Source: Schoenoplectus triqueter (taxonomy: Eukaryota > Streptophyta > Magnoliopsida > Poales > Cyperaceae). Taken from it: DNA of 31,035 bases. Location of the stretch: the NCBI GenBank assembly GCA_964058805.1, contig CAXKVV010001498.1, positions 1 to 31,035 of the forward strand. The letters run 5' to 3'. Positions within the stretch are counted from its first letter, which is position 1. Every line of letters begins with the position of its first letter. Below, in pieces: positions 21,404-31,035 of this stretch. Position numbers and translations under genes: made by a program. The notes beneath the pieces are model-generated. The model did not search any database. It worked only from the letters and a program-made list of their open reading frames with translations, and was not told the DNA's origin.

Positions 21404-23476
21404 TTAAAACACCAACACATTAAATGATATTAATAAGATGTATTGATTAAGTAATTAAATAATATAATTATAATTAAGTAATATTGATTTAATTAATATA
21501 AATAAATTAAGTTAACTACATTAACCAAAATAAACATAATCTTCAAACATGAACCTCGAATAATAATAATAATTATGATTTGGAGTCTAGTATACTTTGA
21601 TGTAACCAGACCTAACATAAATAGTATACTGACGAGTTAATTAATTTTAACTTTGTAGGTTTTCAGAAGTGTCCCGATGAACTAACAATTGAGTATTCTC
21701 AGAACGTGATGGCTGATGAGATCACGGACCCCATAGAAGACCCGACGAATGACTGGATCCTCTCCACACTGCTTGTCGAGCTATTCAGTTGCAGATTGCT
21801 ACCAAGATTACGATTTCTCTAGATAGGACTTTATATACATTTCATAAAATAGAAATTATTTACATTAATTTCATATGTGTTTCATTTAAATTTTTATTTG
21901 TTAATTAAGTTTAGAAATTAGATTAATTTATGATAAATTACTTTAGAAATTAGATTAGTTTATGATAAATTGTCTTAAGTATGATCAATTATTTACATTT
22001 CATTTCATATACATTCAAAGTTAATTATCTTAATCACAATAATTATGAAATTAAGTAGGATTTAAATGTGATATTAAACTAATTAAATAACTTAAAAGTG
22101 TAAAATCAAATTTGGTACGAGTTGAGTGACGTCGGATCAGATTGGTCTAAGCCGGTTTCACTTTGAGTATATAATAAGGATATTATGTTTCACCCCAGCT
22201 GAATGCCACTGGTTATTTCCTACCATCACACTTAAGAGATATCACCTGTTCAATCAGTCATCAAGATCATCACTTGATGGTCTCTGAGTCAAGTGTTTTA
22301 TGTTTCCTATCTCCTCCTATTTTTTTGTATATATATGTTCATTTTTAAGAGGTAGTCTGACATTATTGCATTGTGAGACATGTGCCATTTTATGACCAAA
22401 GAGCTACATGGTGATTACTATATTGATATGTGATATATTTGTGATTGAGATATGATTGAGGTGACAATGATTCTTGAATCTCATCATAAATCAGTATCAG
22501 CAGTGAGCTGAACACTGCTCATGAGGCATCTCGAGTCTTCAAATATGAATTTATTTTTTGGGCACTCCTTTTTTTTCCTGATTGTTAGGTGCATGAAAAG
22601 TAGATTTGTTGTTTTACTTTTAATATTGTAAGAGACTAAACAAAATCAAATGCAAAACTGATTTTTAAAGCACGACATTGCAACTCTGCCTACCGTTGCT
22701 AAAAAAACAATCGACATGTTATTGCGGCTTCACATGCCATAATTGATATTTTATTTAAAATTTTAGATTTCGTCGAGTCATATATATGTGATATGAGAGT
22801 TTGACCCTCGTACTATTATATTACTATTTCCAAAAATATTTTGAGTTTATTTTTTATGATTATCATGTCATTATGTAGTGTATGTCTATAAATTAAATAC
22901 ATACACTTTACACTTCATTTACAAAATAATTAATGAATTTAATAGTTTAAAATAAACATTAAGTATATCATACATATATACATATAATTATTATATATCT
23001 TTTATAAATTAAATTTAATGAGTTTTAACTCTAAGTCTAGAGGTATCCAATGTCTAAGTGGTTGGATCTAAAATTTCATTGAGTGACTTATCAATCATGT
23101 TTTCACGATAATTGTGGGTTCTAGATACAGAGCTAGATGACAAACTGTGAGAATCAACTATAAGAGATGTCCATAATTTTATTTCCATTTGATTTATTAT
23201 TATTGTTTTGAGATATATTAGGTAGTATGAATTTCATTATTGATTATCCTCTCAGCACCATTCATTTATTATTATTATTATTAATTTTTTTTTACTTCCA
23301 TAAACCTTTGATATTTATGGTACTATTATTTGATGTGGTGTGTATTTACAGGCTTTATTATTTTATTATGATAAATAAATGACTTATATACATTTTGAGC
23401 TTTCTGTGTATGTGTATTTCACATGTAGGTAACGACCATCATTCCCGAGCATTATCCTTTGATTCAGGCTGTGACA
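21404..23476 (+). mobile_element. decayed relative of the LARD LTR (3' part)
   Basis: Several blocks align in order with the 5.1 kb LTR. These are AAAACACCAACACATTAAA at 21405, the 21640-21840 block (GTAGGTTTTC, GCTGATGAGATC, TTCAGTTGCAGATTGC, ACGATTTCT) against 9318-9470, the 22780-22880 block (TGTGATATGAGAGTTTGA) against 10404, and the 23010-23130 block (TTTTAACTCTAAGTCTAGAG, then ATTGAGTGACTTATCA) against 10630-10710. It ends at TGTGACA (23470-23476), like the LTR end. Divergence is high and the LTR 5' part, GC island included, is missing. No internal region or second LTR follows, so this is a truncated or solo LTR of an older member or sister family. Confidence 0.75.
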
Positions 23477-23733
23477 CAATTAGTACAAGGATTCAATTAA
23501 ATTGAAAATAACGTAGGGACTGAATTTAGCAAAAAACATGATATAAAATTAACTAAATGCGAAACATTTGTCCAATTTAGGTCATGTTTGCTGAAAATAA
23601 ATTGCGCTACTGCTACCCAACTTAAATAGTCAGCATTTTTTCGTTTCATAAATAATAATTTTTTAAAATGTAAGCAAGAAATCAAGAATGCATTATTACA
23701 CTTGTCTAATTCTTCATAGTTAGACAATGCAGT

Positions 23734-24650
23734 CCGGGGCGGATCTATATGGGTCTAGGGGCTTCCTTGGATTCTGGATTTTGAAAAATAATGCTTTTGA
23801 TAATATTTTCGATAATTCCCCTCCCCAAAATGTTTTTTTGCCTCTCTGAATTGTCTAATTATTTTTATTGAGAAAAAATATTTAATGTCATACATAATAA
23901 AAATAATTATGCAAAGATTTAAAATGCAGGAGGCAAGTAACACAACTCCACCGATTGACACTTTACCAATAACTCCCAATCTCCATTTCATGTGATAATA
24001 AATTGAACTTTTTATGAAAATTGGCATTTTCGAAAAACTCGCGTGCTGGTTCAATAAAATCAAGACAAACAACAAACAACCACACACCCGAAATTGGACT
24101 TCTTATTCGGATCAGATTTTGTTATATATAATAATAATAAAAATCATATTATTAATAATAAGAGTGATAAAAGAAAAAATTTAAATCTACGAATGACAAC
24201 GTGTCACTGCTAGTGGCGTGGAGCAAACACACCACTATCAGCGACATCTTTGTGTAAACGCCCCACTGCCAGTGGCGCGTTTGCTCTACGCCACTGGCAA
24301 TGGCGCGCTGCCATTCATAGATTTAAAATTTTGGTTTTATCATTCTTATTATTAACAATATAATTATTATAATTATTATATTTAAAAAAATCTGTATTCG
24401 GATGGATGCGTTCACTAAAGTTCGGTAGAGGAAAACTTTCTTCATCAACTTGATTTTCTATTACTTTGAGATTTATTTGGTTGTTATTTTAAAATATAAA
24501 ATGTTATTATTTTAATAGTTTTTTATTAGATAAGAATATATATTAAATTATTATTATTTTTATTTAGTGCCCGATTTGTTAATGGGTTTGAACCCCATAA
24601 ATTATTATAATCCGATAATTGCCCTTATCAAAATCCAGCGTCCGCCCTAG
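23734..24650. mobile_element. hAT-like non-autonomous transposon with foldback
   Basis: The left end CCGGGGCGGA and the inverse of the right end CTAGGGCGGA match at 8 of 10 bases. The flanks AATGCAGT (23726-23733) and AATGCAGC (24651-24658) form a 7-of-8 target duplication, the hAT size. There is no transposase. A long foldback occupies 24109-24400. The open frame 23755-24087 inside it does not resemble a known protein. The family is inferred from duplication size and GGGCGGA-type ends. Confidence 0.6.
24109..24400. repeat. long foldback (inverted repeat, about 120-bp arms)
   Basis: The left arm (24109-24228) and right arm (24279-24400) are inverted copies with roughly 75-80 percent match by eye. 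They share AATAATAAG, GATAAAA, TTTAAATCTA, GAATG and GGAGCAAAC/GTTTGCTC-type blocks. The 50-base centre contains CACTGCCAGTGGCGC. The GCCACTGGCA / TGCCAGTGGC motif recurs in both arms. Its RNA would form one long hairpin. It is nested in the hAT-like element and may itself be a separate MITE. Confidence 0.8.
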
Positions 24651-24659
24651 AATGCAGCA

Positions 24660-25640
24660 TAAAATTCTATTATTGGAGAACATCAATTTTCTTATATAAG
24701 CGTTTTGTTTTTTCATTTTACTAATTAAGTAAACATTTTTTTTGGGTTTGCGGTTACATGTATAGCAAGATATCTTGAATACTTATTTATTAATTTACTT
24801 TAAGTTAGGAACAATTGTAATTTTGTATAGCAAGATATATTTCTTAATTCATGAATAAAAATAAAAAAGCTTGAGTAATTTTTTTTTTCAGAGAATGACG
24901 TGGTATTTGAGCCTTTTGACTTTATCAAAATCACAACCATCATAAATATTGAGCCGCGTCACTGTAGCTAATACTGTATAAATACTGTCGAGATAAATGC
25001 CGAAATCCAATGAAAATTACATACTATAATATAGATATGCACCGTTAATTTAAGAAATGCCAAAAAACACGTGGATAAGCTACGGAATTTCCTTTTTTTT
25101 TTAATAAAAGAACATCCCTTGTGTTTCTGTTTCTCTTTTTATGCAGTAAGGTAGATCAGAGCCGCTGATTCTAAGCTAATGCTTCTGATCAACGGACATG
25201 ATCCAAGTTGCACCATGCAGCATTGTAGATCATCCAGATTGCTTGCATAGTACCAAGGCCGAATATAGAGAGCGTTAATTGGAGATGTCCAGCTTGTAGC
25301 AACCCTGGTCAGAATTGAGATCCAGACTCCAGAGGCAATGGAAATATTATGCAGTAATTCTCCGAAGAAGTTACCTAAATCGAGTTCGCCACCGATTCAC
25401 GGTCCCCATCAATCGGTAGAGATAATTAATTGAGATCGCTTCTAGGGGGTAGGCATTAAATCGTTGTTGGTGTTTACTGCCTCACTGACATAATTAATAT
25501 TCTGGTCAAGTCGATTTTAATCCGCCCTTTCCGATTCCAAATTTCTCTGAATCGCGAATCGAAAGAGGTACAAAGGCGTCAAGGTGTATACATGAAAAAA
25601 GAAAAAAAAATGACGACGACTATGATGCAGGAGATGATGC
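24660..25640. other. ZIFL1-type gene upstream region
   Basis: No coding sequence is recognised here. A TATA-like TGTATAAATAC lies near 24973, but more than 800 bp from the start codon, so it is not convincing as the promoter. The 25150-25560 part has more balanced composition than its surroundings and may hold promoter elements. Confidence 0.35.
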
Positions 25641-25699
25641 AATCAAAATCAGAGAAACCAAATTAAATACAAGAGACAAATAGAATAGGAGTGCAGCAG

Positions 25700-25817
25700 C
25701 CAGAGAGAGAGAGAGAGAGAGAGAGTTCCGTTTCCAACCTCCTCTCTCTCGCTCCATCTCTATCTCTCAATTTCTGTTCCTTACCAGCACTCCGCTTGTA
25801 GAGATAGAGGAGAGAAG
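25700..25817 (+). promoter_or_regulatory. 5' leader with (GA)n and CT-rich tracts
   Basis: A run of about eleven GA dinucleotides (25703-25725) is followed by a CT-rich tract (25738-25768) just before the ATG. Plant 5' leaders often carry such GA/CT repeats. The two tracts are complementary and could pair in the RNA. The transcription start is not determinable from the sequence. Confidence 0.55.
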
Positions 25818-28800
25818 ATGGCGGAGGGAGAAGTGCCATTGTTGGAGAACAAGAAGGTTTACTACGACAACTGCCCTGGTTGCGTCCAAGAGCTAAAAAA
25901 TGAGCGCCATAGAGGAATCCCTTATCGAGACTTTTTCTATGTTTGGATCATCACTCTTTGCACTGGTATGGTTCTCTCTTTCTCTCTCTCTCCCCCTCTC
26001 TCTCTCAAAATTGATATGACCTGGCTGGAAATTTAAACCAGCAGGAATAACTTAAAAAAATAATGATAGAAGAAGAAGATCACAAATTCACAACTTGTGG
26101 CCTTGTGGGGGTACTGATGTTTTCATAGAAACGCCGAAGTCTTTTTCCTCAAAATTTTATTTTCTGTGTATATAATATACAAGTCTAACAGAACAATATT
26201 ATTAATAAATATGCAATAGTAAGTTTGCATAGAAGTTAAGCCTTGTAAATATCTAATTACATTGTTTAGGCATGATCATAGTCACAGGACACATTTTTTC
26301 TCTCTGGCTTATGCACCACTGACACACCCGCCCTGTAGTCCCGCAAAACCTAGGATTTATTGACTGATGCTTGTGGATTTTTCTTTGACTGTGGGGTGAC
26401 AGATTTTTTTTTATTTTTAAATAAATAAATAAATAAATAGAAATGATAAGATTATCCTGAAAAATTAGCTCATATATCTGGACCGAGTTTGAAATTCGGT
26501 CCCAGTTTTTTTTTATATTTGTGTGTGTTATATTAAAAACAAAATATAACAGTTAGTAGATTGATCTAAAATATTACAATAAAAATTAAAATAAAGTTTT
26601 ATAAAGTCAAATATAAGCACGATTAATACATTGTCCTAAAATAGTATCAAATAAATAGAAATATTACAACAACAATTGAAATCCAATTGTTCTGATAAAT
26701 ATAACAACAAAAAACATAAATACACTGATAATTTAAATCATGCTCTGTTGGAACGAGCTCGACCTCGAGTTGGCAGTCTATTGATACGATCCTCCATTTC
26801 ATTCATAACCATTGGAATGCGTATCTTCCTTCTCCTTCTTTTATTGATTTTTACTGGATCTGCCCTAATGACTGGACCGTTGTACATTGGCCAATCTTGT
26901 TTATTGCCATAACTACGTCAATGACCAGACCATGTGAACGTAGTACTAGATGGTATAATATGGACTAATGTACCGAGTGTAATCCAGCCTTCTGAATGAA
27001 CAAATAACAAGCAAGTGGTCGTATGGGATGCCGGTCAATTGCGATTTCTAACACCAATAATTACCAATTCCCGTCATCGCTAATTCAACCTCATATTTCA
27101 TTTCACCCCTTCATCCCTATTATTTCAAATAGAAATTATAAATTATTACTTAAATTTTGAAGTTGAATAAAAAAATATATAAGTATCGAATATTACCGTC
27201 TCGATAAGTTCATTTCTATTGTAAACATCGTAGTTGTTGATACCCCAATCTAGTGGTATGACATCATAAGTTTTCCCCTTATCTCCGTGATGTTTTATCA
27301 GTTCAGTGACCTTTTAGGAGAACACCAGACCATGAGTTTCCCAAACTGCTGTAATTTCTCGACGCTTATAGAACCACTGAACACATTTGTGCCACGATCC
27401 TGAACACGTTCAGTGATTCTGTACCGTTGTTTATCATTATTCCCCACAGATTGAGACCCCCCGTCTAGATGTTGTGCCCATCTTTCTTGATGCAATGCGG
27501 CCACTTGCTCTGGAGTTAACTCCTCATAATGGAATTTCTCGGCTGACACTTCCTCAGCTACAGCAGATTGGTTATTGCGGTTTCTATTATTTCGTGTCCT
27601 TCTGTTGGATACTTGATTTATTGGGAGATTTTCTTGCATGATTCCTGCTTTTCTTATGAACTTATGGGATGTCGGTCTAATGTTGTTAATTTTTTTAGAT
27701 ATTACTCACACTTCTATGATTTCTTATGTCTTGTAGCTGGTTTGAAAAGATTCTTTACTATTTTCATATGACAGTCCTTATACACATTTTGTGTAATGTG
27801 TTGAGTATAATAACGGTGAACAGTCTCGTCTGTTGATTTCTGTCATCCAAAATCTGGGCTGTCAAATACTCCCTTTATACCCAGATGTTGATATGAGATT
27901 ATGGTAATTTTATCAGGACCGACAACCACTTTACGCAACCACTGCATGAACCAACCCCAATTTGCCACACTTTTCTTGTCTGCTACAACAGCAAATGTAA
28001 GTGGCAGTAGTTGTTGCTCCACATCATAACCACATGCCATAAATAGTTTACCGGCATACCGACCCGATAAAAATCCAGCATCGATAGTTAAGACTAGTCA
28101 TAAGTAAGGCCATGTTGTAATACATGGACCAAATGCCCATGCAACACGATCAAAAATTTCAATACCGAATTTTGTTGAGGGCGCTGTCTCTATGATGTAT
28201 TTTGTGCCATATGTGGAATTTTGTATGACTGCTAGCAGAGACGGAAGCATTTCGTATGATCTCTCCCAACTACCAAATATGTCTACAATTGCCAGTTCTC
28301 TTCCTCTCCATAATTTATTATAACTCAATTGTACTGTAGGGAACTTTTGTTTAACCAAACCCCTTGCTTCTTTAACTGTCATTTCTAAGTTGTCTCTTAA
28401 CTGATTCTTAACAATATATGCTATCATTCTGGAAGCCATATGACTGTGGTCCGCCCTAGTAGCACTGCCAAAATAAGAGTGCTCGAGCGGATTTATTCTG
28501 ATCTCCCAAATACCTGTTATATTGGGTGTGGCATACATCCTCCATGGATAGTTAGAATCTTTACATTTCATCACTAATTTTGATTTACTGCTATTTGTTA
28601 CCTCTAATTCTATATTCCGTTGAACATGAAAATCAGCGATTTTCACTTTCAACTCTGATTTTGTACTGAACTGTTGACCGACACCAAATTGTTCATCAAT
28701 TCTAGGTGGTTTGCGAAAATAAGGCTCGTCTGCATACGTCATTGGCGTATTATCAGTAAATTATGCACACGAGTGCTTCATTTCCCGATTGATAAAAGGA

Positions 28801-31035
28801 GCAAACATTTGCCACTCTTTTACTATTTCTTCGACATCTACCGCATCATCAATTTCATCCATATTTATATCTGTTGCATCCTGGATGCCATCCTCCTCGA
28901 CATCCAGGTGCCACTCTTCCTCTTCGTCATCCTCATCCACATCCACATCCACATTTTGTAATGGAATATGAGATAGTCGCTGCTCCCGAACTCGGGAGTG
29001 AGTTATTTCCTCGGCCATTACTGGATTACTACTTCCAGGAATACTGGTCAGATCATAGTTATCAGAACTGGATATTGGTTCAGATATAACTACTAGCTCC
29101 AGTGTTTTATACCTGAGTAATTGGTACGGAGTTGTTGTTTTAATCATTCCCTAAATTTCATCAGAAACAACCCCAAATAAGCTATAAAAAAACCACATGA
29201 ACCTGCTGGTGCAGTGTTGATCCGTACTCTAATACTAATGTTGAATTGGCTAAGGAGCAGTTCCAAATCAGCATGAATCTATCTCTTCAAGTCATGAAGA
29301 TTGATTGTCTCGTCGGCAGAAAATGTGCATACGACATGAATATCGTAACCCATGCCGGTTGAAGTATTTAGGATTTGACCTCCGTAATACACATTGATCA
29401 GCAACATTTTTTTCTCTACAGTATGAACGATAAACCCCACTGTTAGTGTATTTTAATTTTACAGCAAAAATTAATAGTCGAAATAGAAAAAAAATTACAA
29501 TGTTGATGAGACGAGAGTGGTGAATACGGATCGTTTCTGGATTTGTCGAATTATAAATTTCTAGTTGGAAGCTCTTGCAACAGTAACCTTGCGATTTTGA
29601 AGAAATGGTTGGCTGAAAGAAGATGAAGGAGAAAGGTGCCGGGTGTGCTATATAATAGGAGAATGCTGAGACTGAGTTTAAAAATCGGTCTCAAATGTCT
29701 GGACCAAGTTTTAAACTCGGTCCAATCACCTGCAATTTTCAAATACACATAAACATTGTAATTTTCAAATGCTGGGACTGAGTTTAATTTTTGTTGTAAT
29801 ATTTTAGATCAATCTACTGACTGTTGTATTTTGTTTTTAATATTACACACACAAACGTAAAAAAAAACCTGAGACCGAGTTTCAAACTCGGTCCAGGTTG
29901 CCGGGACCGAGTTTGAAACTCGGTTCAGACTATATGGACTAATTTTTGGGATAATCTTACTATTTCTATTTATTTATTTATTTATTTTATTTACTAAAAT
30001 AAAAAAATATGGTGGGGTGATGTGGTATACGTGGTTGTTGGAGGGTAAGCCAGAAAGAAAAATGCTTTTGCAGAATAGAAACATTAATTGCTCCACGTTT
30101 ATCCTGAAGTGGTAGTTAGATCTGTGCCAGTGCCTTTATCTTCTCCGTTTCAGATTATCCTGTCCCTGAATATAATATTTCGTTATTAATGCAGTGGACA
30201 GTGGTACATATTATGGACAATATGTTATAATAGTAAGTCATAATCCTACAATCACAATAGTATTCACGGAGGCAGATTATCTGAATGAGACATCTAGCAA
30301 CTTACTCAAAATTCTTAGCAACATAAGCAGTCCAATATCTTGTCTAGGCATGGAAATTATTTGTTAACTGTCCTTGTAATTGCAACTACCATCTAATGCT
30401 TTTCAAATAAGTTTATTGAGGGGTATAAAATAATGAAACCCACTTCGCTGAGAGTTTATGCTTTTTATAACAGAGTTGTTTAACACTAACCCCTTATTTA
30501 GTAAAGGGAATAATTAGGTTTTGAGATAAATCATTCACTGCATATAATATGCCTATGACACATAAATTTCATAGAAGACTGTAAAATTCAAATTTTAATT
30601 AATAAGGAAATGATGGTGGTAGTTATTTGGTAACAATAATAAGCCAAATTGTTCAGTATGCGCATTAACAAATTACAAGTCTAGGGACATTTACACATTT
30701 CTTTAGTACCACTACATGCGCTGGCATCTTAGCAAATTATTTGAAAACTCGTAATTATTTTTGAACTAATGCTTCTAGTTTCCTATATTTCCTTATTCCA
30801 GGTTTGCCAATAGCATCACTGTTTCCCTTCTTATATTTTATGGTATGTATGGTACCTCGCATATTAATTAAATAATTTGTCATCTAACAATCAGGCTTAC
30901 ACAACTTTGTAATTTTTATTTTTTCGTCTGACAGATTAGAGATTTGGAAGTTTCAAAAAGAGAAGAAGATATTGGATTTTATGCTGGTTTTGTTGGTAAG
31001 TTATTATTAACTACTAGCATAGAACCCGCCCGTTA
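25818..31035 (+). CDS. ZIFL1: ZIFL1-like major facilitator transporter, 5' part
   Basis: This is a member of the plant ZINC INDUCED FACILITATOR-LIKE family of major-facilitator transporters, proton-coupled carriers of the tonoplast or plasma membrane linked to Zn, K and auxin handling. Exon 1 (25818-25965) encodes MAEGEVPLLENKKVYYDNCP and onward, with the family hallmark YYxNCPGC, followed by WIITLCT, the start of membrane helix 1. Exon 2 (30802-30842) continues GLPIASLFPFLYFM. Exon 3 (30935-30995) gives IRDLEVSKREEDIGFYAGFVG. Junctions are GT/AG and keep frame (148 + 41 = 63 codons). Intron 1 is 4836 bp, inflated by the Mutator-like insertion. Only about the first 83 of roughly 450-500 residues lie in the window; the remainder is beyond 31035. 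No break is seen. The exact paralogue is uncertain. Confidence 0.9.
26021..26390 (+). other. ZIFL1 intron 1, 5' part
   Basis: This is host intron sequence between exon 1 and the MULE. Nothing coding is seen. The first bases after exon 1 are CT-rich (TCTCTCTTTCTCTCTC, near 25975-26007). Confidence 0.6.
26391..26399 (+). repeat. 9-bp target site duplication GTGGGGTGA, left
   Basis: It is identical to 30012-30020. A perfect 9-bp duplication is the signature of Mutator-family insertion. Confidence 0.93.
26400..26590 (+). repeat. MULE terminal inverted repeat, left
   Basis: The 191-bp arm contains AAATAAATAAATAAATAAAT, AAAAATTAGCTCATAT, one ACCGAGTTTGAAATTCGGT palindrome (26482-26500) and TAGATTGATCTAAAATATTA. 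It pairs with 29783-30011. Confidence 0.88.
26738..29407 (-). pseudogene. MURA-type Mutator transposase, broken
   Basis: Read on the minus strand from ATG 29407. The N-terminal region (MLLINVYYGGQILNTSTGMG) ends at stop TAG 29281-29279 and a frameshift near 29150. A serine/acidic region follows (29147-28764). The Mutator DNA-binding domain is at about 28690-28300 (FGVGQQFSTKSELK, then YPWRMYAT). Next comes the MULE transposase core, with TIDAGFLSGRYAGKL (28085-28040), where D is the first catalytic residue, and QQLLPLTFAVV. The E-bearing segment WGIMINNGTESLN is near 27435-27395. The SWIM-like end is QLTGIPYDHLL (near 27035-27000), and the basic tail KINKRRRRK lies near 26850-26820. In-frame stops sit at 28763-28761, 28100-28098 and 27845-27843, with several frameshifts from about 27790 on. 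The SWIM cysteine before DHLL reads as Tyr. It cannot make a functional enzyme as written. Confidence 0.9.
29668..29926. repeat. cluster of ACCGAG..CTCGGT palindromes
   Basis: Four near-palindromes built on ACCGAGTTTGAAACTCGGT lie at 29668-29692, 29701-29723, 29871-29894 and 29904-29926, with a half copy near 29775. A fifth full copy is in the left terminal repeat (26480-26502). Each could bind a dimeric protein or form a hairpin; they are candidate transposase sites. Confidence 0.8.
29783..30011 (-). repeat. MULE terminal inverted repeat, right
   Basis: This is the 229-bp partner of the left arm. It is about 38 bp longer, largely because it has two adjacent palindromes (29871-29894 and 29904-29926) where the left arm has one. 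Confidence 0.88.
30012..30020 (+). repeat. 9-bp target site duplication GTGGGGTGA, right
   Basis: This is the partner of 26391-26399, immediately outside the right terminal inverted repeat. Confidence 0.93.
30021..30801 (+). other. ZIFL1 intron 1, 3' part
   Basis: This is host intron sequence right of the MULE, ending in the acceptor TTATTCCAG at 30801. No other feature is recognised. Confidence 0.6.

Larger units (their letters stand above)
26400..30011 (-). mobile_element. Mutator-like element (MULE) in ZIFL1 intron 1
   Basis: The 3612-bp element begins CAGATTTTTTTTTATTTT and, read inversely from its right end, CATATTTTTTTATTTTAG. Its long terminal inverted repeats contain (AAAT)n, GATTATCC, the ACCGAG palindromes and TTGATCTAAAATATTACAA. 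A perfect 9-bp target duplication flanks it. It carries a MURA-type transposase gene on the minus strand, opposite to the host gene. The coding region spans the whole protein but is disrupted, so the element is no longer autonomous. The host exon 1/exon 2 frame is kept, so it should be removed with the intron. Confidence 0.95.

Noticed and set aside
26676..26912. Open frame on the plus strand in the MULE
   Set aside because: It is antisense to the transposase C-terminal segment, with PMYNGP and the basic KINKRRRRK tail.
27298..27639. 113-codon open frame with a Gln/Asn-rich protein
   Set aside because: A different frame of the same strand reads as the transposase segment with WGIMINNGTESLN, then KCVQWFYKRRE. 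This open frame is a shadow.
28674..28971. Ser- and His-rich open frames on the plus strand
   Set aside because: They are antisense to the acidic Asp/Glu-rich stretch of the transposase, which creates such low-complexity frames.

Overview
This is a nuclear stretch of a flowering-plant genome. The evidence is intron-split genes with GT/AG junctions, two recognisable plant proteins, AT-rich intergenic DNA and densely nested plant transposons. The species cannot be named from the window. No CRISPR array, operon, rRNA, tRNA or bacterial feature was seen.

Left part (1-5790): a CACTA-like transposon end (to 1406), then a complete five-exon gene on the minus strand (1810-3601) for an Sfp/AASDHPPT-type 4'-phosphopantetheinyl transferase of 278 residues. 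Its promoter-side intergenic DNA has a (GGGTC)n G-quadruplex-type run and a possible old transposon relic.

Middle (5791-18236): a small TIR-like repeat split by an almost pristine 12.0 kb LTR retrotransposon (5948-17944) with TG..CA ends, a TTAAT target duplication, an initiator tRNA-Met primer site and a polypurine tract. Each LTR is about 5.15 kb, while the internal region is only 1.7 kb and non-coding. This is a large retrotransposon derivative (LARD) that must have been mobilised by proteins supplied in trans. The LTRs differ by only about five substitutions noticed by eye plus microsatellite length changes, so the insertion is very recent. An uninterrupted relative of the split host repeat lies at 20593-20990, and a decayed relative of the LTR 3' half lies at 21404-23476.

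Right part (18237-31035): a TATGCGG-rich small element (19391-19878), a hAT-like non-autonomous element (23734-24650) carrying a long foldback, and then the 5' end of a plus-strand ZIFL1-type major-facilitator transporter gene. Three exons are seen (25818-25965, 30802-30842, 30935-30995) and the rest runs off the window. Its 4.8 kb first intron holds a 3.6 kb Mutator-like element (26400-30011) with a perfect 9-bp target duplication, about 0.2 kb terminal inverted repeats full of ACCGAG/CTCGGT palindromes, and a full-span but broken MURA-type transposase on the opposite strand.

The two host genes are not evidently related in function. Most of the window is transposon biology: at least five element types, two of them nested in or split by others, plus one intronic insertion.
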